Assembly (NCBI RefSeq): GCF_030815485.1
Contig: NZ_JAUSWV010000002.1
Location: forward strand, 930,001-994,000
DNA length: 64,000 bases
Origin: Streptomyces rishiriensis
GTDB lineage: Bacteria; Actinomycetota; Actinomycetes; Streptomycetales; Streptomycetaceae
Direction: 5' to 3'
Part shown: positions 47,117-55,717 of the stretch, piece after piece
How positions within the stretch are numbered: the first letter of the stretch is position 1
How the letters are laid out: each line of letters opens with the position of its first letter
Position numbers and translations under genes: made by a program
The notes under the pieces: generated by a model
Databases searched by the model: none
Seen by the model: the letters and a program-made list of their open reading frames with translations, nothing else
What the model was told of the DNA's origin: nothing

Positions 47117-48048
47117 CGACCGCACGCCGGAGGTCGTACGGGGTCAAGGGGGCCCCGTACGCCTTCCTCCTCCCCGCGACTCTTCTCTTCGCCCTGTTCT
47201 TCGCGCTGCCCATCGGGTACGCGGTGTGGCTCAGCTTCCGCAAGGTGCGCGTCTCCGGCCTCGGCCTGGGTTCGGGCGCACGCAAGGAGGTCTGGGCCGG
47301 CCTCGGGAACTACACCGACGCCTTCACCGACAGCGAGCTGCTCGACGGCGCGCTGCGCGTCCTCGGCTACGGCTGCATCGTCGTCCCGGTGATGCTGGGC
47401 CTGGCGCTGCTGTTCGCGCTGATGCTCGACTCCGACAAGGTGCGGCTCGCGCCGTTCACCCGGCTCGCGATCTTCCTGCCGTACGCCATCCCCGGCGTGG
47501 TCGCCGCACTGCTGTGGGGCTTCCTCTACCTGCCCGACGTCAGCCCGTTCTACTTCGTGCTGGAGCGGCTGGGCATGCCGCAGCCGGATCTGCTGGACGG
47601 CGGTCCGCTGTACCTCGCCCTGTCGAACATCGCGGTCTGGGGCGGCACCGGCTTCAACATGATCGTCATCTACACCTCGTTGCAGGCCATTCCGGCCGAG
47701 GTGTACGAGGCGGCGAAGCTGGACGGCGCGACCCCGACACAGATCGCGCTGCGGATCAAGATCCCGATGGTGGCGCCCTCGCTGGTGCTGACCTTCTTCT
47801 TCTCGATCATCGCCACCCTCCAGGTGTTCAACGAGCCGACCACCCTCAAGCCGCTCACCAACTCCGTGTCCACGACCTGGAGTCCGCTGATGAAGGTGTA
47901 CCGGGACGCGTTCGGCACCGGAGACATCTACCAGGCGGCCGCCGAGGCCGTGATCATCGCCTTCGCCACGCTGGTGCTCTCCTTCGGCTTCCTGCGGGCC
48001 GCGAACCGTCGCAACAAGCAGGACGCCAGTCATGAAGGGGCACGATGA
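47113..48048 (+). CDS. Sugar ABC transporter permease (MalF-like)
   Basis: A 311-residue inner-membrane permease. Six helices; AFLLPATLLFALFFALPIGY is the first. The EAA loop, which contacts the ATPase, is EVYEAAKLDGATPTQIALRI near residues 196-215. GTG 47113 overlaps the stop of the binding-protein gene. With the following MalG-like permease it forms the channel. No ATPase gene is in the operon, so the shared MsiK-type ATPase is the likely partner. Confidence 0.94.
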   Translation: MTTARRRSYGVKGAPYAFLLPATLLFALFFALPIGYAVWLSFRKVRVSGLGLGSGARKEVWAGLGNYTDAFTDSELLDGALRVLGYGCIVVPVMLGLALLFALMLDSDKVRLAPFTRLAIFLPYAIPGVVAALLWGFLYLPDVSPFYFVLERLGMPQPDLLDGGPLYLALSNIAVWGGTGFNMIVIYTSLQAIPAEVYEAAKLDGATPTQIALRIKIPMVAPSLVLTFFFSIIATLQVFNEPTTLKPLTNSVSTTWSPLMKVYRDAFGTGDIYQAAAEAVIIAFATLVLSFGFLRAANRRNKQDASHEGAR

Positions 48049-48950
48049 GTTCTCTCGCCGTCCAGAAGGCCTCCCCGGCCACCGGTACCACGGGCGCCGC
48101 CCGGAGCCGTCCGCCGCTGCGCGGCCGGATCGCCCTGGTGCCGACGATCACGCTGCTGCTGGGGGCGCTCTACTGCCTGCTCCCGGTGGCCTGGGTGGTG
48201 ATCGCGTCCACCAAGTCCGGCAGTGAGCTGTTCTCCACGTTCACGTTCCTGCCGGGCAGCGGCTTCACCGACAACGTGCACGATCTCAACGCCTACCGCG
48301 ACGGCATCTACTGGCAGTGGATGGCCAACTCCGCCCTGTACGCCGTGCTCGGCGCGCTGCTGTCGACGGCTGTGTCGGCGTTCAGCGGATACGCGCTGGC
48401 GATATACCGCTTCCGGGGCCGCGAGACGCTGTTCAACGTCCTGCTGGCCGGCGTGCTCATGCCGCCGATCATCCTCGCCATCCCCCAGTACCTGCTGATG
48501 GCGAAGGCGGATCTCACGGACTCCTACTGGTCCGTGCTGCTCCCGCAGATCCTCTCGCCGTACGGCGTCTACCTCGCCCGCATCTACGCGGCCGCGGCCG
48601 TGCCGAGCGACGTGGTGGAGGCCGGCCGGATGGACGGCGCGAGCGAGTGGCGGATCTTCACCAGGGTCGCGCTCCCGATGATGGTGCCCGGCATGGTGAC
48701 GGTGTTCCTCTTCCAGTTCGTGGCGATCTGGAACAACTTCCTGCTGCCCTACATCATGCTCAGCGACGACGAGAAGTTCCCGATCACCCTCGGTCTGTTC
48801 ACCCTCCTCGAACAGGGCGCCAACACCCCGGCGCTCTACACGCTGGTGATCACCGGCGCGTTCCTCGCGGTGATCCCGCTGGTGGCGCTGTTCCTGGTCA
48901 TTCAACGGTTCTGGAGCCTGGATCTGCTGTCCGGAGCCGTAAAGTCATGA
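48045..48950 (+). CDS. Sugar ABC transporter permease (MalG-like)
   Basis: A 301-residue permease. ITLLLGALYCLLPVAWVVIA is the first helix; the EAA loop is VVEAGRMDGASEWRIFTRVA. Its ATG overlaps the MalF-like stop (ATGA), and its stop overlaps the LacI start likewise, so all are coupled. The pair would import the oligosaccharides captured by the lipoprotein. Confidence 0.94.
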   Translation: MSSLAVQKASPATGTTGAARSRPPLRGRIALVPTITLLLGALYCLLPVAWVVIASTKSGSELFSTFTFLPGSGFTDNVHDLNAYRDGIYWQWMANSALYAVLGALLSTAVSAFSGYALAIYRFRGRETLFNVLLAGVLMPPIILAIPQYLLMAKADLTDSYWSVLLPQILSPYGVYLARIYAAAAVPSDVVEAGRMDGASEWRIFTRVALPMMVPGMVTVFLFQFVAIWNNFLLPYIMLSDDEKFPITLGLFTLLEQGANTPALYTLVITGAFLAVIPLVALFLVIQRFWSLDLLSGAVKS

Positions 48951-49981
48951 CCATGAACAATGGTGCGGGGGGCCGCCGCAGACCGCCGACCATCCACGAC
49001 GTGGCGCGGGAGGCGGGCGTCTCACGGGGTACCGTCTCGCGCGTGCTCAACGGTGGACACTACGTGAGCCCCACCGCGGCCGAGGCGGTCAACGCCGCCA
49101 TCCGCAGGACGGGTTACGTCGTGAACCGGCATGCCCGTTCGCTGATCACCGGCCGTTCCGACTCGGTGGGTTTCCTGCTGACGGAGCCCCAGGAGCGGTT
49201 CTTCGAGGACCCCAACTTCAATGTCCTGCTGCGCGGTTGCACGCAGGCGCTGGCCGCGCACGACATCCCCCTCCTGCTGATGCTGGCCGGGACGGAGGAC
49301 GAACGGCGCCGTATCACCCGCTACATCACCGCCGGGCATGTCGACGGGGTGCTGCTGGTCTCCAGCCACTCCGGGGACCCGATCGCCACGGAGCTGCGCG
49401 AGGCGGGCGTCCCGCTGGTCGCGTGCGGCAAGCCGATCGGGATCGGGTCCAAGGTGAGTTACGTGGCCGCCGACGACCGCGACGGCGCCCGCGACATGGT
49501 GCGCCATCTGCTGGCGCAGGGGCGTCGGCGGGTCGGCGTGGTCACCGGGCCACTGGACACCCCCGGTGGGGTGGAGCGGCTCGCCGGCTACCGGGAGGTG
49601 CTCGCCGAGGCGGGCGTCGACTACGACGAGCGGATCGTCGTCTCCGGTGACTACAGCCGGGCCAGCGGCGAGGCGGGCGCCGAGCGGCTGCTGGCGCAGG
49701 CACCGGACCTCGACGCGGTGTTCGTCGCGTCCGACCTGATGGCCCAGGGCGTGCTGACGGCGCTGCACCGGGCCGGCCGGCGGGTGCCCGAGGACGTCGC
49801 GGTCGGCGGCTTCGACGACTCCCCGGCCGCGACCGCGGCCAGCCCCTCACTGACCACCATCCGGCAGCCCTGGGACCGGATCAGCAGCGAGATGGTCCGG
49901 GTGCTGCTCGCCCAGATCGGGGGCGAGGACCCGGCGGCGGTGATCCTGCCGACGGAGCTGGTGAAGCGGGAGTCGACGTAA
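48947..49981 (+). CDS. LacI-family transcriptional regulator of the galactan locus
   Basis: A 344-residue LacI protein. The HTH is TIHDVAREAGVSRGTVSRVL followed by NGGHYVSPTAAEAVNAAIRR. A periplasmic-binding-like sensor domain follows, with GVLLVSSHSGDP and DAVFVASDLMAQGVLTALH. It is translationally coupled to the permeases (ATGA). It likely represses the locus by binding the lac-like operator at 45674 until an oligosaccharide inducer is present. Confidence 0.93.
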   Translation: MTMNNGAGGRRRPPTIHDVAREAGVSRGTVSRVLNGGHYVSPTAAEAVNAAIRRTGYVVNRHARSLITGRSDSVGFLLTEPQERFFEDPNFNVLLRGCTQALAAHDIPLLLMLAGTEDERRRITRYITAGHVDGVLLVSSHSGDPIATELREAGVPLVACGKPIGIGSKVSYVAADDRDGARDMVRHLLAQGRRRVGVVTGPLDTPGGVERLAGYREVLAEAGVDYDERIVVSGDYSRASGEAGAERLLAQAPDLDAVFVASDLMAQGVLTALHRAGRRVPEDVAVGGFDDSPAATAASPSLTTIRQPWDRISSEMVRVLLAQIGGEDPAAVILPTELVKREST

Positions 49982-50018
49982 CGGAGCGGCCGTGCGCGCC
50001 GGGAACCGGTCAGGATCG

Positions 50019-50040
50019 GAGAAGCCGTCCACGGCTCCCC
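50019..50040. terminator. Stem-loop after LacI gene (AGCCGT-CC-ACGGCT)
   Basis: A perfect 6-bp stem at 50023-50036 lies 42 bases after the LacI stop. The loop is only two bases and no U-tract follows; it may be a weak terminator. Confidence 0.3.
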
Positions 50041-50108
50041 GGCCTAGCGTGAGCAGTGCGGGAACAACGGACCGTTCCCGCGCACCGCACGTCACCGAGG
50101 AGAACGCC

Positions 50109-50459
50109 ATGAGCGCCGGATTGCAGACGATCATCTACCCCGTCAAGGACCTCGACCGGGCGAAGGCCCTGTTCGGCGCGCTCCTCGGGGTCGAGCCCTA
50201 CGCCGACGAGCCGTACTACGTCGGCTACAAGGCCGCCGGGCAGGATGTGGGTCTCGACCCGAACGGGCACGGCAAGGGCATGACCGGACCGGTTCCCTAC
50301 TGGCACGTCACGGATCTGCGCGAGCGGCTCGCCGCGCTGGTGGCGGCGGGGGCGGAACTGCTCCAGGACGCGCAGGACGTCGGCGGCGGCAGGCTGATCG
50401 CCTTCGTGAAGGACGCGGACGGCAACCAGGTGGGGCTGCTCCAGGACCCGGCCGCCTGA
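50109..50459 (+). CDS. VOC-family (glyoxalase/bleomycin-resistance fold) protein
   Basis: A 116-residue vicinal-oxygen-chelate protein. YPVKDLDRAKALFGALLGVE starts the first beta-alpha-beta-beta-beta module; GRLIAFVKDADGNQVGLLQD ends the second. A GAGGAG site precedes ATG 50109. The metal ligands are not certain from the sequence. The substrate is unknown. Confidence 0.88.
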   Translation: MSAGLQTIIYPVKDLDRAKALFGALLGVEPYADEPYYVGYKAAGQDVGLDPNGHGKGMTGPVPYWHVTDLRERLAALVAAGAELLQDAQDVGGGRLIAFVKDADGNQVGLLQDPAA

Positions 50460-50493
50460 GGGCGGCCGAGGCGTGCGCCCCACGCTTGCACCC

Positions 50494-50506
50494 GCACTAG
50501 TTGCAC
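50494..50506. promoter_or_regulatory. GCACTAGTTGCAC motif before MarR gene
   Basis: This quasi-palindrome is close to TGCAACTAGTTGCA at 14198. Two TTGCAC elements (50486-50491 and 50501-50506) form a 15-base-spaced direct repeat. It lies 38 bases upstream of the MarR start and is likely an autoregulatory site. Confidence 0.4.
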
Positions 50507-50543
50507 GCTCAATGAATCGTCGCTTCGGTGTTACCGTGCAGGT

Positions 50544-50936
50544 ATGGCAGCGAACACGGTCGGGGCGGGCCTCGAGGAGCGGTGGCGGGACATCCTGTCG
50601 GTGCACGCGCGCACCATGTGCGAGATCGATCGCGCACTGCATCCGCACGGCCTGGGCGCGAGCGACTTCGAGGTGCTCGACATCCTCGCGTCCGAGGCGC
50701 CCCGGGAGGGCGACCAGTGCCGGGTGCAGAACCTCGTGGGACGGGTGCACCTCAGTCAGAGCGCGCTGTCCCGCCTCATCGGCCGCCTGGAGAAAGAGGG
50801 CCTGGTCGAGCGTTCCGTCTGCGTGGAGGACCGGCGCGGGGTGTGGGTCGCCCTGACCCGCAAGGGCCGCGACCTGCACACCGAGGTGCTGCCGCTCCAG
50901 CGGGCGGTGCTGGGCCGGATGCTGGCCGGGTCCTAG
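50544..50936 (+). CDS. MarR-family transcriptional regulator
   Basis: A 130-residue MarR protein, short for the family. LGASDFEVLDILASEAPREG, then RVQNLVGRVHLSQSALSRLI and GRLEKEGLVERSVCVEDRRG form the winged helix. Two Cys residues (DQCRVQN; SVCVEDR) may allow redox sensing. ATG 50544 is chosen with a GCAGGT ribosome site. It follows the VOC gene, and a MarR-like motif lies in its promoter. Confidence 0.88.
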   Translation: MAANTVGAGLEERWRDILSVHARTMCEIDRALHPHGLGASDFEVLDILASEAPREGDQCRVQNLVGRVHLSQSALSRLIGRLEKEGLVERSVCVEDRRGVWVALTRKGRDLHTEVLPLQRAVLGRMLAGS

Positions 50937-51001
50937 ACAGCCGGACCGACCGGCTCCCCCGGCCTGCGGGGGAGCCCCCACCCGGGGGAAACGTCCGCCG
51001 G

Positions 51002-51400
51002 TCAGCGGGCCAGCAGCGTGCGGACCCCTTCCGAGGTGAGCGTCAGCGGGTGGTCGCCGGCCGCGTCGATGGAGAGGGACAGCTCACCGGTCGGCCACTG
51101 CGCGGCGAGCGCGCCGAGGGGCACGAGGCGGTAGCGGGCGACCTCCGGCAGCAGGTCCGCCATCTCCGGTTCGGAGGTGAAGACCGGCACGACGGGCGCG
51201 CCACCGGGCTGTTCGAGGACGGGCAACGCGACCGTGGCCGGATTGGTGACGTCCTCGTCGATGGCGTCGTCGGGCACGGGCACGAGGACGTCGCAGTGCG
51301 CGAGCGTGTCCAGTGCGGCGGTGTCCTCGGTGTCCCGGGCCAACGCGTCCAGCGCCAGCGCGGCAGGGTTGTTGGTGCGGTCGTGCGCGGGTGTCTCCAT
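51002..51400 (-). CDS. SseB-like N-terminal domain protein
   Basis: A 132-residue protein resembling the SseB N-terminal domain. LAHCDVLVPVPDDAID and PVVPVFTSEPEMADLLPEVA are the usual strands. It is acidic and soluble. The function is unknown. ATG 51400 follows AGGGGAG. It converges on the MarR gene. Confidence 0.75.
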   Translation of the reverse strand: METPAHDRTNNPAALALDALARDTEDTAALDTLAHCDVLVPVPDDAIDEDVTNPATVALPVLEQPGGAPVVPVFTSEPEMADLLPEVARYRLVPLGALAAQWPTGELSLSIDAAGDHPLTLTSEGVRTLLAR

Positions 51401-51581
51401 GACGATCTCCCCTGGTAGCGGCAGTCCGGCCACGCGTACCCGACCGGCACTCGCTCAATCCCCCGTCGGCGCCCCGGGGGCCGATCGCCACATTCCCGGC
51501 ACACATCGCGGTGATCCGTGCGATCGGCGTGGTCGGGGTGGTTCATGCGGTCCACGTGATCCAGGCATCCACATGAATCAC

Positions 51582-51639
51582 GTGGTCCATGCAGTCATGC
51601 AGTCCATGGACTGCATGACTGCATGACTGCATGGACCAC
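51582..51639. repeat. Long imperfect hairpin upstream of gap
   Basis: The left arm at 51582-51605 is the exact reverse complement of the right arm at 51608-51639, apart from one extra ATGACTGC-type octamer in the right arm. Arms are built from repeats of the octamer GACTGCAT. It lies in the 451-base region between the divergent SseB-like and gap genes. Nearby, GTGGCTGCACGG occurs twice (51676-51708). A 24-bp cruciform or RNA hairpin is possible. Confidence 0.75.
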
Positions 51640-51789
51640 ATGGAGACCGTGTAGCCAAGTAGCCCCCGTGTTCCAGGTGGCTGCACGGGACGTGGCTGCA
51701 CGGAACATGGCCGCGCCACCCCATGCCCGCCGGTCCCACGCTCCGGGAAGCGGTCCGCGAACGACGTGCACAGCTGAGCGCGGGCCCGC

Positions 51790-51820
51790 TTGAATGATCG
51801 AATGACCGGAGGGTTAGCAT
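51790..51820 (+). promoter_or_regulatory. Candidate gap promoter
   Basis: TTGAAT at 51790-51795 and TAGCAT at 51815-51820 are spaced by 19 bases. Transcription would start about 25 bases before the GTG of gap. A four-codon frame ATG AGC GCC ACC TAG lies in the short leader. Confidence 0.35.
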
Positions 51821-51851
51821 ATGAGCGCCACCTAGCTCGAAAGATAGGCCC

Positions 51852-53297
51852 GTGACGCTCAACGACGATTCGTTCACCAACTGGAAGAACCGCGAGGAGA
51901 TCGCGGAGTCGATGATCCCGATGATCGGGAAGCTGCACCGCGAGCGGGACGTGACCGTCCTGCTGCACAGCCGCTCCCTGGTGAACAAGTCGGTGGTCAG
52001 CATCCTCAAGACCCACCGGTTCGCCCGCCAGATCGCGGGCGAGGAGCTCTCGGTCACCGAGACGCTGCCGTTCCTCGAGACCCTCGTCGCACTCGACCTG
52101 GGCCCGTCGCAGATCGACATCGGCATGCTCGCCGCGACCTACCGCGCCGACCACCGGGGTCTGTCGGTGGCGGAGTTCACCGCCGAGGCCGTGGCCGGCG
52201 CCACCGGTGCGAACAAGATCGAGCGGCGCGAACCGCGCGACGTCGTCCTGTACGGCTTCGGCCGCATCGGCCGGCTCGTCGCCCGTCTGCTCATCGAGAA
52301 GTCCGGCTCCGGCAACGGCCTGCGACTGCGCGCCATCGTGGTGCGCGGCGGCGGCGACCAGGATCTCGTCAAGCGCGCGTCCCTGCTGCGCCGCGACTCG
52401 GTGCACGGCCAGTTCCAGGGCACGATCACGGTCGACGAGGCCAACAACCGGATCATCGCCAACGGCAACGAGATCACGGTGATCTACGCCGACGACCCGA
52501 GCCAGGTCGACTACACGGAGTACGGCGTGCGCAACGCCATCCTCATCGACAACACCGGCAAGTGGCGCGACCGCGAGGGCCTCTCCAAGCACCTGCGACC
52601 GGGCATCGACAAGGTCGTGCTGACCGCGCCCGGCAAGGGCGACGTGCCGAACATCGTGCACGGCGTCAACCACGACACGATCAAGCCGGACGAGCAGATC
52701 CTGTCCTGCGCCTCCTGCACCACCAACGCGATCGTCCCGCCGCTGAAGGCGATGGCCGACGAGTACGGTGTGCTGCGCGGCCATGTGGAGACCGTCCACT
52801 CGTTCACCAACGACCAGAACCTGCTGGACAACTACCACAAGGCCGACCGTCGCGGCCGTTCGGCGCCGCTGAACATGGTCATCACCGAGACCGGCGCGGC
52901 CTCCGCCGTCGCCAAGGCGCTGCCCGACCTCAAGGCGCCGATCACCGGCAGCTCGATCCGGGTGCCGGTGCCGGACGTCTCGATCGCGATCCTCAGCCTG
53001 CGGCTGGGCCGGGAGACGACCCGCGCGGAGGTCCTCGATCACCTCCGCGAGGTCTCACTGACCTCGCCGCTCAAGCGCCAGATCGACTTCACCACGGCGC
53101 CGGACGCGGTCTCGATGGACTTCATCGGCTCGCGCCACTCCTCGATCATCGACGCCGGCGCCACGAAGGTCGACGGTGACAACGCGATCCTCTACCTCTG
53201 GTACGACAACGAGTTCGGCTACTCCTGCCAGGTCGTCCGTGTCGTCCAGCACGTCTCCGGGGTGGAGTACCCGACGTACCCGGCGACGGGCGTCTGA
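51852..53297 (+). CDS. gap: Glyceraldehyde-3-phosphate dehydrogenase, long form
   Basis: A 481-residue GAPDH. Residues 1-130 are an N-terminal extension not present in the standard enzyme (about 335 residues). The NAD-binding motif GFGRIGR is at 135-141, catalytic Cys289 is in SCASCTTN, and the C-terminal WYDNEFGYS motif is present. It catalyses the NAD-dependent oxidation of glyceraldehyde 3-phosphate in glycolysis. Streptomycetes are known to have both short and 481-residue forms. GTG 51852 is the start. It converges on gnd. Confidence 0.94.
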   Translation: MTLNDDSFTNWKNREEIAESMIPMIGKLHRERDVTVLLHSRSLVNKSVVSILKTHRFARQIAGEELSVTETLPFLETLVALDLGPSQIDIGMLAATYRADHRGLSVAEFTAEAVAGATGANKIERREPRDVVLYGFGRIGRLVARLLIEKSGSGNGLRLRAIVVRGGGDQDLVKRASLLRRDSVHGQFQGTITVDEANNRIIANGNEITVIYADDPSQVDYTEYGVRNAILIDNTGKWRDREGLSKHLRPGIDKVVLTAPGKGDVPNIVHGVNHDTIKPDEQILSCASCTTNAIVPPLKAMADEYGVLRGHVETVHSFTNDQNLLDNYHKADRRGRSAPLNMVITETGAASAVAKALPDLKAPITGSSIRVPVPDVSIAILSLRLGRETTRAEVLDHLREVSLTSPLKRQIDFTTAPDAVSMDFIGSRHSSIIDAGATKVDGDNAILYLWYDNEFGYSCQVVRVVQHVSGVEYPTYPATGV

Positions 53298-53312
53298 GAC
53301 CGCGCGACCGAA

Positions 53313-53348
53313 GGAGTGGGGCGCCCTGGGCCGAGGGCGCCCCACTCC
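53313..53348. terminator. Bidirectional terminator between gap and gnd
   Basis: A 15-bp perfect stem, GGAGTGGGGCGCCCT with its complement, closes a six-base loop (GGGCCG). It lies 16 bases after the gap stop and just 3' of the gnd stop on the other strand, so it serves both. No U-tract is seen, as is common in streptomycetes. Confidence 0.85.
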
Positions 53349-53354
53349 CGTGTG

Positions 53355-54794
53355 TCAGGCCGCCGTCTCCGGACGGTCGGCCTCGGCCCAGTGGGTGTGG
53401 AAGGCGCCGGGACGGTCGGTGCGCTCGTAGGTGTGGGCGCCGAAGTAGTCGCGCTGCCCCTGGAGAAGCGCGGCGGGCAGGCGCTCCGCGCGCAGGGTGT
53501 CGTAGTGGGCGAGCGCTGCCGAGAAGGCGGGCACGGGGATGCCACGGCGAGCCGCGGAGGCCACGGTCTCCCGCCAGGGCACCTGCGCGTCCGTGATCTC
53601 CATGGCGAACTCCATTTCGCCGAGCAGGCTGACCAGGTCCGGGTCGGTGGCGTACGCGGCGCGGATGCGGTCGAGGAACGAGGCGCGGATGATGCAGCCG
53701 CCGCGCCAGATCCGGGCGACCGCACCGAGGTCGATCTTCCAGCCGAACTCGCCGGCCGCGTCCTGGATCATCTTCCAGCCCTGGTCGTAGGCGATGACCT
53801 TCGAGGCGTACAGGGCGTGTTCGACCTGCGAGGTGAAGCGGGTGGCCTCGGTGCGGCTGAGCGGGGGCGTGGTGCCGCCGGGGAGGCCGGCGTAGGCGGC
53901 GCGCAGCGCGCTCTGACCGGAGGCGGCGCGCGAGAAGGTGGCCTGGGCGATGGCCGTGACCGGGGAGCCGAGGTCCAGGGCGGTCTGCACGGTCCAGCGG
54001 CCGGTGCCCTTCTGACCGGCGGCGTCGGCGACGACGTCGACGAACGCCAGGCCGGTGGCGGCGTCGGTGTGGGCGAGGACCTCGGCGGTGATCTCGATGA
54101 GATAGGAGCCGAGCCGGCCCTCGTTCCAGCTGCGGAAGATGTCGGCGATCTCGGACGGGGTGTAGCCGGCGACCTGGCGCAGCAGGTCGTACGCCTCGGC
54201 GATGAGCTGCATGTCGGCGTACTCGATGCCGTTGTGCACCATCTTGACGAAGTGTCCGGCGCCGTCGGTGCCGATGTGCGTGGCGCAGGGCTCGCCGCCG
54301 ACCTTCGCGCTGATGGACTCGAACATGGGGCCGAGGACGTCGTACGACTCGGTCGAGCCGCCCACCATGACGGCCGGCCCGTTCAGCGCGCCCTCCTCGC
54401 CGCCGGAGACCCCGGCGCCGACGAAGTGGAGGCCGCGCTCGCGCAGGGCCTCCTCGCGGCGGCGGGTGTCGGCGTAGTGGGCGTTGCCGCCGTCGATGAT
54501 CATGTCGCCGGGTTCCAGGAGCGGGGCGAACTCGTCGATGACCGCGTCGGTGACCGCGCCCGCCTGCACCATGATCATCAGTCGGCGGGGGCGTTCGAGC
54601 GCGGCCACGAAGTCAGCGGCCGACTCGGCGGGGACGAACGCGCCCTCGTGGCCGAACTCCTCGACGAGCGCGCGGGTGCGACCGGCGGAACGGTTGTGGA
54701 CGGCGACGGTGTAACCGTTGCGGGCGAAGTTGCGCGCGAGGTTGCGGCCCATCACGCCGAGGCCGGTGACGCCGATGGCGGCGGTTGCGTTCAC
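53355..54794 (-). CDS. gnd: 6-phosphogluconate dehydrogenase, decarboxylating
   Basis: A 479-residue enzyme, the long tetrameric/dimeric class. NADP-binding GVTGLGVMGRNLARN lies at the N-terminus. The substrate-binding VSGGEEGALNGPAVMVGG, KMVHNGIEYADMQLI and GQKGTGRWTVQTALDLG are present. It oxidises 6-phosphogluconate to ribulose 5-phosphate and CO2, making NADPH for the pentose phosphate pathway. GTG 54794 starts it. Carbon metabolism genes gap and gnd face each other. Confidence 0.95.
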   Translation of the reverse strand: MNATAAIGVTGLGVMGRNLARNFARNGYTVAVHNRSAGRTRALVEEFGHEGAFVPAESAADFVAALERPRRLMIMVQAGAVTDAVIDEFAPLLEPGDMIIDGGNAHYADTRRREEALRERGLHFVGAGVSGGEEGALNGPAVMVGGSTESYDVLGPMFESISAKVGGEPCATHIGTDGAGHFVKMVHNGIEYADMQLIAEAYDLLRQVAGYTPSEIADIFRSWNEGRLGSYLIEITAEVLAHTDAATGLAFVDVVADAAGQKGTGRWTVQTALDLGSPVTAIAQATFSRAASGQSALRAAYAGLPGGTTPPLSRTEATRFTSQVEHALYASKVIAYDQGWKMIQDAAGEFGWKIDLGAVARIWRGGCIIRASFLDRIRAAYATDPDLVSLLGEMEFAMEITDAQVPWRETVASAARRGIPVPAFSAALAHYDTLRAERLPAALLQGQRDYFGAHTYERTDRPGAFHTHWAEADRPETAA

Positions 54795-54892
54795 GAGGTA
54801 CGTCCCTAGGATCGGTGGCGTGGTCGAAGGGGCGGGCGGCCCCCGGTACCCCCAGGTACGGACCGTCGGCCGGTTCGTCTCGATCCGTCTCC

Positions 54893-55001
54893 GATTCCTT
54901 GCTCGATCCGTCATGGATTCCCTGCTCGATCCGTCACGGATTCCCTGCTCGACCGGTCACGGATCCTCTGCCCCGATCAGCGATTCCCTCCGCCGATCAG
55001 C
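54893..55001. repeat. Tandem repeats upstream of gnd: 3 x 23 and 2 x 20 bases
   Basis: Units 54893-54915, 54916-54938 and 54939-54961 share GATTCCCTGCTCGATCCGTC. Units 54962-54981 and 54982-55001 are a 20-base version ending CCGATCAGC. They lie 98 bases upstream of gnd and run toward the MarR gene. They are contiguous and have no spacers. Confidence 0.85.
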
Positions 55002-55071
55002 GATGCCCTGCGCCGTCGGGTCCGGTCGAGCCGCCCCGGATCCGGCCGGACGTACCGGCTGGGCCGACCCC

Positions 55072-55578
55072 CTACCGGCGTCGCCAGGGCAGCGCCGCGG
55101 GGTCGGCGTCGGTGCTCTCGGCCCGCACCAGGGCCCCGCTGATGGCCTCGCCGATGTCCGCGAACTGGCGCACCTGTTCCGGGGTGAGGACGTCGAACAC
55201 CGCTCGGCGTACGGCCTCCACGTGCCCCGGGGCGACCTCCTCCAGCAGGGACCTGCCCTGGTCGGTGAGGAAGGCGAGCTGGCCCCGGCCGTCGGCGGGA
55301 TCCTCCCTGCGGTCCACGAGGCCCACCTCGCGCAGCCGGTTCACCGCGTGGGTGAGCCGGCTGCGGGTGATCTTCAGACGCTGCGCGAGCTCGGACATGC
55401 CGAGGGTGCCGTCCGGGGCCGCGGAGAGGTAGGCGAGCAGGCTGTAGTCGGCGTGTGTCATCCCCGCGTCGCGCCGCAGCTGCCGGTTGAGGTGGTCGCC
55501 GAGCAGGGTGGAGAAGTCGACGTAGGCCAGCCAGGCGCGTCGTTCGTCGGCGTTGAGCCAGCGGGGCGTCGTGGACAT
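55072..55578 (-). CDS. MarR-family transcriptional regulator
   Basis: A 168-residue MarR protein. MTHADYSLLAYLSAAPDGTL, then MSELAQRLKITRSRLTHAVN and RLREVGLVDRREDPADGRGQ are family-defining. ATG 55578 follows AGGG. Downstream is gnd, after the tandem repeats. The ligand and targets are unknown; it is transcribed in the same direction as gnd. Confidence 0.9.
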   Translation of the reverse strand: MSTTPRWLNADERRAWLAYVDFSTLLGDHLNRQLRRDAGMTHADYSLLAYLSAAPDGTLGMSELAQRLKITRSRLTHAVNRLREVGLVDRREDPADGRGQLAFLTDQGRSLLEEVAPGHVEAVRRAVFDVLTPEQVRQFADIGEAISGALVRAESTDADPAALPWRRR

Positions 55579-55717
55579 GGGCACACCCTATGGGGTGGGC
55601 CCACGTCCGCCCGAAGAGCCGAAACGGCTGGACCTGCCGCAACCCGACCCCTTCCGGTACGCGGCGCCGGCCGGCGGAGGCGCCTGCCCCTTTCCACCGG
55701 CCGGCGAGGGCGTCCGG

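Noticed and set aside
53316..54809. Long open frame on the plus strand opposite gnd
   Set aside because: Antisense shadow caused by GC-rich third positions; gnd is unmistakable on the other strand.
54893..55001. CRISPR array
   Set aside because: Repeats of 20-23 bases are adjacent without unique spacers.
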